Shown one piece after another: positions 47,340-60,183 of a stretch of 64,000 nucleotides of DNA. Within the stretch, counting starts at the first letter, position 1. Every line of letters begins with the position of its first letter. Origin of the DNA: Xestospongia muta. Its lineage: Eukaryota; Porifera; Demospongiae; Haplosclerida; Petrosiidae. The notes under the pieces are model-generated. The model was not told the origin of the DNA. It saw nothing but the letters and a program-made list of their open reading frames with translations, and did no database searches. A program made the translations under genes and the position numbers. Where the stretch lies: the NCBI GenBank assembly GCA_963693285.1, contig OY848931.1:2758144-2822143 (forward strand), in the 5' to 3' direction.

Positions 47340-49024
47340 CCTCTTTATATGAAGAGCTACTTTCTTCTTCTTTGAACATCTAAATAGATGTGGAGGTCAT
47401 TGTCACTCACATTAGTTAAGTTATCAGTATGTTTGTGATGATGTAGTACACAATCATATTCTCCACGCAAGTTACCACAATGATTACATAATATAAGAGC
47501 TTTAGTTTCACCATAATCATAATTATCACATAAAGGCTAATTATCACATAAAGACAATGTTATTATAAATAATTCTATCTTCCTCAAGTATCCTCATCTG
47601 AGGTTTTCCATCTTGTCATAGACCTCGTCCTGAAGAGATACCAACAGTATGTTATTCATCAATGACATACAGAACAGCTAAATATGACCACGTGCGCGAG
47701 TGTGAGAAAGATATTATCAGTTACTACTCACAGTATGGGAATACATTCCAGAATCTGCATTATGAGCTTCTTCATTGACCTTTCCCAAATGTAACACAAT
47801 CTGTCCAAAAGCCAACATAGCCAAATCCTTCAATAATATAAGTCATAGATCATTAGCACTTCTTATTCAATAAAATATTTATAATTTTATACTATATATA
47901 CAGTGACAAAAAATGTGACCGGATATACAAAAAGGGACTACTTGTGTCATTTCTCTCATTTTGACTTTTTTATATCATTTTGAAGTATTCACGACGCTGA
48001 ATTTGTTGACACTTTTGATAAACGCATGCATTGTTAAAGTCACACAATATAAACGAACCAACATTTGGCCACTACACAAAATTAATTTTGAGAAAAGTGG
48101 AATTTAATTTTCCACCTACACATATCGCATATACTATTCCATTTCCGCGAATGCTGATATACCTTGTCCTCGCTTTATTTAGTCGTCAATAACAGTTCGA
48201 TATGTTACAACATACACTTCCTATTTACATTGTCCTTGCTTTATTTAGCCATCAGTAACAGTTGGATATGGTACAACATACACTTCTTGTTTCAGGTGGC
48301 GTTGGTCAGTTGTAGAATTCGTGTGCTAAAAAGTGATAAAAGGTGTACTTAACAAAATATAATAGCACACTTTAGTCTTCACCACTAGCTAGAGTTGCTG
48401 TTTTCCTCCAGGAGATCATCATGAGTTGAAGAAAATAAATGAACAAACTCAGACGATTATACATGTACATGCATTTGTTATCCTTAAAAGAACGAAATGG
48501 GATGAAAGAAATTACCCATTTGTAATGATACAAATAACGTTACAAATAACATGTAGTTATGATACCTCACTAATAAATGTGCAATGTTTATATTATGTAC
48601 ATGGAACTTTATTCATCTGAGTACTATTGGGCAACTTAACTGATGGCATTATTGGATGTAAAAGGTGGTCCTAACATGTGAATGGACACATTCACCTGCA
48701 CATATTTTCCTTCACTTTAACTTGTAGAATGTACAATAACTACACGATCACTAAACGTCCATTCTCACAGTAATGAGAATGGATCTGTAAGGAAGATAAG
48801 AATATATTACCTGTCTAATGGGTGGATAAAAACAGGTAGATAGATGAGTGGATGGACGGATGACTGAATAGATGGATGTTTGATAAAATACTGGAGAGAC
48901 AGGCATACAGATGGACAAATAGTGTCACCCTCTTATACATTTGCAATAACATAGACTGGGGAAAAGTGATAGCCTTGTATTACTCCAAACATAACTGACA
49001 CTTCCTCCTTACATCATCGTGTAC
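47340..49024. other. No gene recognised
   Basis: AT-rich mosaic sequence with two partial copies of the 39.08-kb island (48178 and 48232) and short simple repeats. No other supported feature. Confidence 0.4.
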
Positions 49025-49320
49025 CTCAAACAATGGCATGGGTTGCCTGTACAGTGAAGAATGGATCAGTACAGACATTACCAATAGCTAACAGACCAGT
49101 ATTAGTAGTAATATCACAGAACCTACAGGCATTACAGGCACCTTTACCTCTACCTGTAATTGTCTGGATAAACAGTGTTGTCATGGATACTGTGCTATGA
49201 TAATCACAGTGATTATCAGTGAATATATTGTATTTCTTACCTCCTACAGTGTATTTGAATTTGACTATTCATTTCAAAGTACAAGAGTCAGCTAATGACA
49301 TTGTCTAATAGAGTTTGACA
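49025..49320 (-). pseudogene. PHR-type E3 ligase-like cysteine-rich block, copy C
   Basis: Minus strand: an exon-like block SLADSC...KFKYTVGG before gtaaga (49.31-49.24 kb), a short intron, a TTACAG acceptor, then GRGKGACNACRFCDITTN and LLAIGNVCTDP, open to a stop. It keeps two CxxC-like pairs lost in the other copies, so it is the least decayed of the four. Confidence 0.45.
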
Positions 49321-49399
49321 CAACCACACCATTGTGTTTGACCCATTTTAATGTGGGTGATATTTTCGATCAATAAACAATAAAGTAATGGCTGAATAG

Positions 49400-50575
49400 A
49401 TGAACCGTCACTTCCTTGGCGAAGGAAAGTCGGCCTGACTTGACTCAGCCACATGTCGACCGCCTCACAAAACAGTCACTTTGCCGGAAAGAATGTCGGC
49501 GTGACTACGCCTCAAGTAGATCGGCTCTTTGGAGCGTCACTTTCCTGGGAAGGAAAGTCGGCCTGATATCGCCTCTGATGGATCGATGGACTCTTGGACG
49601 GTCACCTCCCAGGAGAAAAACGTGGCTTGTCTACGCCTCTGGTGGATGGACTCTTTAGACGGTCATTTTGCAGGGAAGGAAAGAGGGCCTGACTTGGCCT
49701 CTGGTTGATCCGCTTTTTGGACCGTCACTTCTCTAGGAGGAAAGTGAGTCTGAACGCCTCAGAGGGATCCATTCTTTCTACCGTGACTTCCTCGTGGAGG
49801 AAAGTCGGCCTGACCTAGCCAGAGATGAATGGACTCTTTGGACCGTCACTTCCCCGTGAAGGAAAGTCGGTCTGACCTAGCCGAGATGAATGGACTCCTT
49901 GGACCGTTACTTCCCGGTGAAGGAAAGTCGGCCTGACTTGGCCTCAAGTGGATGGGATCTTTGGACCGTCACTTCCTTGGAAAGGAATGTTGACTTGACT
50001 ACGCCTCAGATTGATCGGCTCTTCGGACCGTCAGTTACCGGGGAAGGAAAGTCGGGCTGACCTAACCTGAGATGGAACGCCTCTTTGGACCATCACGGCC
50101 TGGCCCCGGCCTCAGACGAATTGACTCATTCGACCGTCTCTTCTCTGTGAGGAATGTCCGCCTGACCTACAGTGAATGAATGGACTCTTTTGGACAGTCA
50201 CTTCCCGGGAAAGGAAAGTCGACCTGAGCTCGCCGGAGATGGATTGCCTCTTTGGACCGTCACTTCTTGGGGAGGAATGCCGGCCTGACTCCGCCCTGAG
50301 ATGGATTGGCTCTTTTGACTGTCACTTCCCTGTGAAGGAAAGTCGGCCTGACTCCGCCTGAGATGGATCGACTCTTTGGACAGTCACTTCGCGTAGAAGG
50401 AGAGTCAACCTGACCACGACTTAGACCGAACGTCTGTTTGGACAGTCACTTCCCAGGAAAGGAAAGTCAGCCTGACCACGCCTCGGATGAAACGTCTAAT
50501 TGGACCGTGTCTTCCCAAGGAGGGATATCGGCCCGAGCACCTCAGATGAATGGACTCTGCTTGTGTGCCTGAACT
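49400..50575 (+). repeat. GC-rich ~61-bp tandem array, rDNA-spacer type
   Basis: About 19 copies of a unit near ACCGTCACTTCC-GGGAAGGAAA / GTCGGCCTGACTTGCCTCAG / ATGGATCGACTCTTTGG. The marker GxCCGTCACTT recurs at about 60-63 bp spacing (for example 49719, 49843, 49964, 50256, 50316). GC content jumps well above the flanks. The same unit, reverse-complemented, forms the spacer array at 58.7-59.5 kb next to the 18S gene. Open frames here are by-products of the repeat. Confidence 0.85.
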
Positions 50576-50789
50576 ACTGCACTTATTGTGCAAAAAATTT
50601 GTAAAACTGAGACAGACTACTTAGATTATTGACTTCGCTATTAAAGGCAATTTATGCACTGTTATCCAACCAATGGTAACCATCCATTCGTTCATATAAT
50701 TTCATTCATTTACCTATCTATCTATTCAAACGAGAAGAAGAGACAGATTCCAACATAGAATTACCATTGAAGAACCATCTTCATGGTCG

Positions 50790-50960
50790 ATATTCTCTTC
50801 AACAAGAGTGATCTCTGTGATTTACACTAAAGGCAATCTGTCAACATTTCATGGACTCATCTATTATTCTTTCATATGTTAAACCAAGAGACTTTGCTAC
50901 AATGACTAATGTGATAGTCCTACCACCTTTGGGTTGTTCAGACTGTTATTGGTAAAGAAA
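50790..50960 (+). other. Copy of the 35.57-kb coding-like island
   Basis: Plus-strand block with KAICQHFMDSSIILSYV and FATMTNVIVLPPLG, ending DCYW-stop as at 35.79 kb. One frameshift relative to that copy near its start. Confidence 0.35.
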
Positions 50961-51839
50961 GCACTCTCTGTGCAAGCTAATAAATGAAAGGACAGGGTTG
51001 AAATATATTGCAGGTAAACGTGCCCATTCACACATTGGAACCACCAAAATGTCCGATAATGCTGTCAGTTTATTCACCCAATGATACTTAGGCGAACAAA
51101 GTTCCACCAGACCTAGTCACTAATGCATTGTTTGTACTTGTACATGTAATGAACATTGATTAGGCTGCTATAGATGAGGTTCGTGTTGAAGGTCAACATT
51201 GGTATCCAGAAGGATCAACTGAATATTTTAATAATGATAATAATGCAGTTAAAGGAGAGATTTAAACAACATTGTCCAACCAGTAAGCTAAGTAAACAAA
51301 AAGGAACATAATTAATGCAAGCAGTTATTAAAACAACTGAAAATGTCCTGGAAATCAATTGTATGGTGATGGCTGGAGAAAATCTTTAGAATTAAAATCT
51401 TTTTCACTTTTACATAAATTCACGTTTGTATGTTGTATGTGGTCTTTCCTCTGCAAGAACTCAAGGCTCTGCTCCTTCCAATTCCTAATTTGTAACCAAA
51501 CAAAAGCCAATACTTCAGATAAAATAAAAAATAAATATATACCATTGGTTAATATAAAAAAGTGAAACAGTCTGAAATGTGAACTCAACACAACTATATA
51601 GGGATAAGTCTCAAGTCAATGTGTAAATGAAACTCCATTTATTTTAGTTTCTTTGTCTTTTACTACAGACTTGACCTCTTTGAGAAATGTCTTTTGAGAG
51701 GGTTCTGTAAATGTACCCTCCAGATAGTTGCTTTTTGGAAAGCCTCTACCTTTTCCATAGAAAGATATCTCCTTCCAGCTAAACAATGAAATGATTGCAA
51801 TGACTTGTTTAACTGCTCGTACTTATTACCTTTAACAGG

Positions 51840-52570
51840 TCAAAGTTAGACTTTATTTTGACCACTAGCTAAACAAACAGGAGCAGGAAGTTCTATTACT
51901 AGAATGTGCTCCATAACATGGTAATTAAGCTTGATAATTGAGAGCTTAAAAGGTAGTGGTGGAATATGTTAGAGTACCTGTGATGATTTCTTGCATTGGG
52001 TCTTCCTTATGTAAACATATAAAGATTGTCAAGTACAGTTATGACTAACTTTACAAGCATATAACAAAATGCACTTGAAAGTCTCACTGTATAAAACATA
52101 TCATGTTGCATATTGACCACTTTGTTTTAATAACAGGTGGGTGGACTCATCTTGAGTGCCACACCATGGAGACATGGAGACACTTCTTTCCTTTTACACA
52201 TCAAGACATTAACTTATCACAGACAGGCCTCTCTTGATACTTGGGATCAATAAAAACATTACTTGGGATCAGTAAAAACATTACCAATAGCTAACAAATC
52301 ACAGTGTTACTGTTAATACTGAAGAACCTATAGCACCTTTACCTCTACCTGTAATATAAAAGGTCAGTGTTGTCATGGATACTGTTGCTATGATAATTAT
52401 CAATCAATTAATGTTAATTAGTTGCTATTAAATATGGGGTCTTTAGGGTGTTGGTATGGTGATTATCAGTGAATTACATTGTATTTTCTTACCTCCTACA
52501 GTGTCTTTGAATTAACCATTCCGTTCAAAGTACAAAAGTCAGCTAGTGATATAGACCAATAGAATTTGAT
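51840..52570 (-). pseudogene. PHR-type E3 ligase-like cysteine-rich block, copy D
   Basis: Minus strand: SLADFCTLNGMV block, short intron, RGKGA start after TTACAG, then a decayed Cys-rich part and a CHVMEHILVIELPAP block matching 42.4 kb. The intronic sequence before the acceptor matches copy A closely (AATATGGGGTCTTTAGGGTG region), so copies A and D are inverted duplicates. Confidence 0.45.
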
Positions 52571-53396
52571 AACCATACCCTTCATGAAGATCCATTTTAA
52601 CAGATTCACCAGTGTGTTGCTGATGGCATTATTGGACATGGACATTTAAAAGAGGTGGTTCCAATGTGTCAATGAGCCATTTACCTGTAATATAGTTAAG
52701 CCACGCCCCTTCACTATAACAACTAACAGACAGCCCTGGAGGTCAAGTTGATTGGTAACATTAGCTGAATTAACAGTCTTAGCTATAGCACTGTAACCCA
52801 GATATGGTCAGTCATTGTAGCAGACTATCTTCTTTTAATATATACATTGAAATAGAGAACATAACTAATGGAAATTGAAGAAAAATATAGAATAATTAGA
52901 TATGCATAATGATACATGTACACGTATATACTTAAATGGTTTGTTAATCAATAACTCATAACAATATCTATCAGGTCCTGTAAATGAATGGATGGTTGCT
53001 ATTAGTTGAATGAATGAATGATATATCAATTCACTATACTATTTAAGTCAATAATCCAAATAATCTAAGTACCTCAGTTTCACAATCTTTTTGCATAGCA
53101 ACAGGAGTAGTTGAATAGGTATAGAAGAACTCTTCAAGACATTGCTATATGATATTAGATAGAAATACTTAGTATATATCTGCATCTCTCTCTTTGTCTA
53201 ATCATCAATATGTCCATTTCTCTGGTTAAAATCTAAATCCATCCATCAATCAATCTATCCATCCATCCATCTATTCATCCATTCTTACACCAGAATCCTC
53301 TGGTTATCAATATGAATGGAAGCCACTACCATCAGCTCCAGCTCAACTTGCACCTCCAATTGTTGAATTTTATTCCCTATAGGCCCTTTAACCAAT

Positions 53397-53504
<108 letters not shown>

Positions 53505-53559
53505 CTGAGAACCAATCCAGTAGGAGTTTCTTATCAAAAGTGTTGAAATGAGAAAGTAG

Positions 53560-54420
53560 CTTGTCGATATTAATATCAATTTTGATAACACAACAGTCTC
53601 TGTAGTGGGTGGAGCTTTTCTATCACAGACTTTCTTAGACAAAATCAACAAACTAACCACATTTAGAATCAAATTTCAGGTTCATTTAATGGACCAAGTC
53701 TGGGAAATGGAATCTGAAATGTGAGACTGAGATTTTTTGTAATGATAATGAATTTTAACTGAAGCATAATAAGTTAGTTTAACATCTAAATAGCCATTTT
53801 TTCCTCAAGATTTTAAAGTTCCTGTACAGTTGAAGGTAAAACAGGGAGTGTATGCTGTACCATATCCAATACTGCTACTGATGACTAAATAAAGCAAAGA
53901 CAAAGTATATCAATGGACAAATGGATGAATGAATGGGTGTGCAGCTCGCAGATGGATGGATTGAAGGATGAATGGACGAAAGGACATATCACAGAGGGCA
54001 AATAGATACAATACCTTGGCTTATAGTGAAGCAATAGGTCCTAAATGAGCTATAGTAGTTGGTAGTAAATTAGAAACTAAGAATGATGATGAGAAGTTTA
54101 TACAGTCTCTACAGTTCGTCCATCACTGAGTACACACTCCAAAAATCTATCTGCGTGATCTAATAACATGGATGACATGCTAACACTTAGCTGGACAATG
54201 TTTTAAGAACTTCCAGAAGGACTATAATATGGCATGAAATTATACAGTATAAATGTACATATTATGTGATTGTCACCTGACCTTGAATAAAGGAATTTTG
54301 TATCTGGTCCAATTTCTGAATCAGGCTTAGAAACACCGATTGAATACAGAGCGAAAACCACACACTCTGGTCCTGAAATACTCATTTCTCCTACAGAACT
54401 GAGAATAAAGGAAGAGCCCA
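53560..54420 (-). repeat. Inverted segmental repeat, copy D
   Basis: Reverse-complement relative of 38.64-39.48 kb, with the same order of landmarks, including TAGGACCTAAATGAGC-type text inverted and the decayed QHT/FPVASS-like island. Confidence 0.6.
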
Positions 54421-57400
54421 CAAATCAACTCGAGCTATGTAGATCACTTCTGGTTCCAGTTTCAAGGGTTCTAGGATTGATCAAATGATTCTTTTTGTGA
54501 TCCTATAGTTGTACTGTCCCATAAAAGGTAGCCATAGCAATGATTAATGAAAGGTATCCATAGTAACCATCATAACTATTTGTATTAGTTGTAATCACCA
54601 TGTAAGAATAAATTAATAGTAGTCATGGCAACTATTGCTGAAGATTCTAGAGAGAGGGGGAGGAGTAAGTAAATGAATAAACTTGATGCTTATACATGTG
54701 CATGTTTTCTTGTCCATAAAAGCACTAAATGGGATGAAAGTCATTACTGGAATATAGTTTTGGCTAAACAGTTAGGATATTGTCTACTAATTAGGAACAT
54801 TAAAACTGGTAATGCCACTTACCATAACTTGTTTTGCAAGTTGAACTCGTAGAGTTCAAGAAACGAGGCTAACAACTTTTGGAAAAAACAGCTGGAAAAT
54901 TTAATAATTTCCCTTCAGTAGAAATTCCGCTTAAATAGAGTTAATAACATTGATTAGATTGTTTATGTCAATAACAAGATTACTGCGAAGTACTGAAAGA
55001 ATATTGACAGTTATTGATATATTATACAAGTGAGTGCTAGGATGCTCGACTGTGGTGGTAGTCATATAACAACTTGCTATAAAGGTTAGGCAAATTTATT
55101 TCTCAAGGTAACTAAGAGGTCATCACAAACCATCTACCTCTTTATTTAGACAAGAAATCAGGAAGACATGAAAGCATAATTAGATACGTTATTCCACCAG
55201 CAGTCACTTGTAGTGTAATTATTACACATGTTATGTCACCACCAACTATCAATTCATGCAATGTATAGATTAGAAATTCATGTTCATTAAAGGTTAAAGC
55301 ATTCTTTTTCAGTATGGACTTTCTTCCATTATAACTTCACCTGTACATTCTCTTTTAGTCAAAGTACAAGTTTATGAAAGGTACATGTAGACATAGTGTT
55401 GTACATAACCACTGGAAAAGATTACAGCTTTTGGTATGTAATCTATCTTATAAAAATTGTCTATATTAATACTCATAGGAGTGCTACCAGGGTGTCTCTA
55501 TAATAGTGAAATAGAATGCACTCTAAACAAAGGCTTTAGAAATAGCACAATGTTGTAGTAGTTCCTTACAACTCTTACATGTAATGTTAATACCCACAGT
55601 CTTATAGGATTAAATATTAAGTAAAGATAATGTTCACCTTCATGCTTTCGTTATATGACTAGGTTCATCATGGAGGAGAATTACACAAAGGACATCATTG
55701 CATGTGAGAAAGAATGTCTACAAAATTTATTCCTAACATTTAAGTTGTAGACATATTATAGTTAATATTAAAAAATGAGGCCAGTTATTATTGTCTGGAT
55801 GTACATTTACCATGTGTTGCTGCCCAAGAGGTAATGATATCACTCAATTCTTTAGAGTATGTTATCTCTCTCCCTCTCCTCTTCTCTTCTTTCTCTGTCT
55901 ATCTTTTTATCAATTTGTTTATCCAGTTATTCATTCATCTGCCATTCATTGATCTATTTGTTCATCCATCTATCTACCCATTCATTGATCCATTCACCAA
56001 TTCATCTATTCATTCATCCATTAGGTGGTTCCAACCAGATTGTTCTGTTGATTGTAATGCATCAGATCTTGAACTAAAGACAATATATACTCTAGTTGTC
56101 CACTATTGTATGTCCTCATGACCAAGTGGTATTTGTTGAAGGCATAAACGTAAGATAGCATCTTTGTTAAATGTAATGGAGCTTGTCCAACAGCTGACAT
56201 AGCATAATCCTTTAATTGACCTTTATGTACAGACCATATAAAGAGATAGGACATAATATAATATAATTCGTAGATCATAATTACACACTATACAATTACA
56301 AATAAAGTGGTAAAGATCACAGAGAAGTGATATCACATAATTTTTAAAGGACAACATGTTATTTTGCCCTCAGTAGTAACCAGTATATAAAATGTACATC
56401 CACATATACATGTATAAGTACGCATTCTAATGTTTATAATTTATCAAATCATATCTTTGAATAGGTTAACTATCTCTATGACTACTTCTTGCTCAATAGA
56501 CCCTGTAGATGCCAATATTGACCTCTAACATGAGCCTCACCTACAATAGGTTTGGGATGTTTATTCACAGCAGTATCCCCAGTGAGTTGCTAATGGCATT
56601 ATTGGACATACATGCAAAGAGGTTGTTCCAATGTGTCCTTTTAAATAGATGCCACGAATGTTCTGAAAATAAAGAAGTGCATCCTCAAAAGTTTCATCAC
56701 TACCTGATTACCAGTTTATATCAATACCACATCCCAGAGATTATGGACAGTCCAAACAACAAAGAGCATTTAAACCTAACAAATGAGCTACTGTATAATC
56801 TTATTACATTAATGCTCTCATCAAACAAATGTTTTGCCTTGCAGTGTAGTGACTATAGAGGCATCATATGATAGTATATGATCCATGTATGTACCAATTG
56901 AAGGGTTGAATACTAAGTATAGATAATGTTAATCTTGATGATTATTTTATATTACTAAGTTCATCATGGGGAAAAATTACACAAAGGACATTATTGTATG
57001 TGAAAAAGAATGTCTGGACAAGTAATTCTTAACATTTAACTTGTAGACATATTATAGTTAATATTGAAAAATGAGGCCAGTTATTTTTGTGTGCATGTTC
57101 ATGTACCTTGTGCTGCTGTCCAAGACGTAATGATATACTTAATTCTTTAAAGTATATTTTCTCTCTCTCTCTCTCATTAGTTAGCTGTTGTTTCTATAGT
57201 TCAAGAAATGTCTCTCAAATATTGTTGTCTTTATTTCCAACTTCATTTCTACTTCAAAGTGAAGTATATGCTAACATCAGTGAAGTTCTCTCTGGCATGG
57301 AAGAGGTTGAGGGAGAGAAAGAACCTGCAAACTAGTTGTAAGATATTCGATTGAAAGAGGGAATATCTGAAAGCAGATAGAGTGCAACACAAAGAGATAG

Positions 57401-57424
57401 ATTAGATGTACAATACATGATGTA
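54421..57424. other. No gene recognised; mosaic repeats
   Basis: AT-rich. 54430-54600 is an inverted relative of 42740-42960. Two related direct blocks (55640-55860 and 56920-57160, sharing AAATGAGGCCAGTTATT and TTCATCATGG-GA) lie within. Simple ATTC/ATCC sequence occupies 55920-56020. No intact coding region is supported. Confidence 0.45.
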
Positions 57425-58375
57425 TCCATGACAACACTGACTATATTAGAGGTGGAGGTAAAGGTGCCTATAGGTCTATAGTACTACCAGTAATAGTGGT
57501 CTGTTATCTATTGGTAGTGTTTTTGGTGATCTTGAGTGTCAAGTGAGTGCTACGTCTGTCTGCATGATAAGCTGCTGTCTCTTGGTGAACTCTGTTGTGG
57601 CATAAAAGGAGAGAAGGAGTGTCTATATAGCATGTCTTCACGGGTGTGGCACTCAAGGTAAGTCCACTCACTATTGATTAAAACAAGATGCTGACGATAT
57701 GTGTACGATATTTATACAGAGGGATGGTCGTGTACTCTAACTATCACATTTTGTTATTATCAGTGTTTTCATAATACTCTCAGTAAGAAGTTATAAGGAG
57801 TCACTTCAGGTTAATGTTATGCTCCATTTATGAGGTAAGAGGGTAGCAGCTATCCATTTAACTTTATGCATTGATCTGTTTATCTGTCGTCTATCCATTG
57901 TATCATCCCTGGTAGTTGATTCTGTATTCTATTATTGACTATAAGGACAAATACGCAGCTTATCCTCATCTCTCAGATGTGGTCACACCCTTGTTTGAGG
58001 TTTATGACGATGTGAAGAAGTGTTACTTATGTTTGAAGTATGAGAACCAATCAAAATGTGACGCTATCATTTTCTCTCATCTAGTTCTATCAGAAACCAT
58101 TTGAGTATGCCACGTGGGAAATGTGCTTACTATGTCTGTTACAAATGTAAGAAGGTAAGACAATTCGTCTTTCTCTCCAGTATATTATCAACCATCTATC
58201 TATTCATTCATTTTTCATCCACTCATCTTTCTACCTATTTTTATCCATCCATTAGACATGTTACTGTGGTGAAGCACACTGTGCTGCAGATGCTAGCTAG
58301 TGATGATTTTGATTCTTCTGAACTAATTTGTCCCAACTTGTTTTAATACTGGAGGTCAGTCCAGGTAAATAGGTT
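57425..58375 (+). pseudogene. PHR-type E3 ligase-like 3' exons, copy B
   Basis: The most complete copy. In order on the plus strand: decayed GRGKGA block (57.44 kb), CGTQ block (57.65 kb), YPHLSDVVTPLFEVYDDVKK and CLKYENQSKCDA (57.92-58.1 kb), then GKCAYYVCYKCKK before gtaaga (58155), then after TTAG the block CYCGEAHCAADAS. In MYCBP2-like ligases the same order occurs after the RING: a helical linker, then the YYVCYKC and GGEARC zinc-binding part of the tandem Cys domain that transfers ubiquitin. A 4-nt duplication (GCTAGCTA) breaks the last block and a TGA lies before the zinc part. Similarity ends near 58.44 kb, where spacer rDNA soon begins. Confidence 0.55.
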
Positions 58376-58439
58376 ATGTAGGAACCATTTTAATTACTGT
58401 AAGAATAGAAGTGAGAATAGAAGCGAATGTAAGCAAGTC

Positions 58440-58670
58440 AAGGCTGCTTTCAATACCTGAGGACATCAGGACAAAATCTTGATCGTGCATCTCACCAATG
58501 TGAGCGACTCCATGATGTTCCCTTAACCAAAACACACAATCGGGTGTGTGTGTATATTCGGCCAAGGTAGGTCACGACTCTCGGTTCCTGAGTACCTTGC
58601 ATTTGACCACCAAAGCGAGCAAAGCCACATCTTGTTCTGGATAATCAAAACACAACCGGAATAGTTGGCC
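58440..58670. other. Transition to rDNA spacer
   Basis: Mixed-composition sequence after homology to the 36.97-kb copy ends and before GC-rich spacer repeats begin. It marks the genome/rDNA boundary. Confidence 0.5.
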
Positions 58671-59510
58671 CAGCTTTTTACTTAGATGGAAGTGAAGCAG
58701 ACTTTCCTTCGCCGTGAAGCGAGGGTCCAACGAGACGGTCCATCCGAGGCCAAGCGAGGCCGGACTTTCCTTCCCCGGGAAGCGAGTGTCCGACGGGGCG
58801 ATCCACCTGAGGTAAAGTGAGGCCGACTGTCCTTCCCCTAAAAGTGACGGCCGGTAAGTGAGGGTCCAACGAGGCGAACCATCCGAGACGAAGTGAGGCC
58901 GACTGTCCTTCCCTGGTAAGTGACGGCCAAAGGGTCGATCAATCTGAGGCGAGCGAGGCCGACGTTCCTTCGCCGAGAAGCGAGGGTCTGTCTAACGAGT
59001 CGATCCATCCGAGGCGAAGCGAGGCCGACTCCTCTTCCCACGAAAGAGAAGGCTAAAGGGTCGATCCATCTGCGGCGAAGTGACAGCAGCGGCCAAGCTT
59101 TCTACTTAGATGGAAGTGAAACAGACTTTCCTTCCCCGTGAAGTGAGGGTCCAACGAGGCGAGCGAGTCCAATTGTCTTTCCCTAGAAAGTGACGGGCAA
59201 AGGGTGGATTCATCAGCGACAAAGCGAGGCCGACCTCCTTTCCCAAAAAGTGAGGGCCAAAGGGTCAATCCGTCTGAGACGAAGCGAGGCCGATCCTCCT
59301 TCCATTGGAAGTGATGGTCAAAACGAGTCGATCTATCGGAGGCAAAGTGAAGCCGACTGTCCTTCCCCTAAAAGTGACGGTCAAGGGTCGATCCATCTGA
59401 GGCGAAGCGAGGCCGACTGTTCTTTCCCTGAGAGTGACGGTCAAGGGTCCATCCATCTGAGGCGAAGCGAGGCCGACTGTCGTTCCCATGAAAATGAGAG
59501 CCAAAGGGTG
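58671..59510 (-). repeat. rDNA spacer subrepeats (~60 bp), inverted to the 49.4-kb array
   Basis: Repeats of the type GAAGCGAGGCCGACTGTCC / TTCCCC-AAAAGTGACGG / CCAAAGGGTCGATCCATCTG recur every ~60 bp. A larger unit is also visible: CTTAGATGGAAGTGAA occurs at about 58681 and 59106. It lies directly upstream of the rRNA transcription unit, so it is intergenic or external transcribed spacer. Confidence 0.8.
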
Positions 59511-60183
59511 CGGCGAAGGTGTAGGGGCATCTATCGGGTGAAGCTTTGTCAGTTGGTGCTCTATATGAGAGGAGGGAGTTGATGCCGGAGTTGTGTTTCG
59601 TTTGTGCGATTTGCATTCTCCGGCAGCTGCTCCAAACCTCTATGTCTGGCGTGTGGGGGGCACTGAACGTGGCAAGGTGGATGCGTTGAATGCAGCGTGT
59701 TCGTCTTGTTCGGAGTGTCCATCGGGTGTTCGAAGCGATCTGTTCTTTCTTCTGAGGGAGCAGTGTCTTGAATTGTCTGGCGTTGCAACGAGGTTGTTTT
59801 CGCGACACTGTGGTTGAGTGGGGCCTTCGAGTGGTGGAGGTTTCGTTCAACTCGTCGTTGCGAATGAGAGAATGGCACTGGCGGCTATCGTGCGTAGCTG
59901 CTTTGGTGTCCTCGTTTCGGAAGTGTTTGTTGGTGCTTGGCTTTGTTGCCAATGGCCGTGTCTACTAGAATGTTGTGGTGATCCTTTCAAGGGGTTGCCG
60001 TAATGCCAGAAGTGCTTCCGTCTTCGGTTGGCAGTATCCGCCAAGGTTGACGGTGCGGTCGGTCGTTCTAGCCAGTTGGGAAAGAGTCCATATGGTGCTG
60101 TTTGTCTCTCTACCCCGAGGCATCTGGTGCTGCAAACCAAGGTGCCTGGGAAGTTGTCGTTCGGGGAGGTTTCCGAAACGAGT
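59511..60183 (+). other. Probable 5' external transcribed spacer
   Basis: GC-rich, non-repetitive sequence between the spacer subrepeats and the 18S start. The transcription start cannot be located by eye. Open frames in it overlap on both strands and look like GC-rich by-products. Confidence 0.6.

Noticed and set aside
49416..50593. Several 60-80 codon frames in the 61-bp array, and the array as a possible CRISPR
   Set aside because: Units are contiguous, diverged tandem repeats without unique spacers; the frames only reflect the unit. The organism is an animal.
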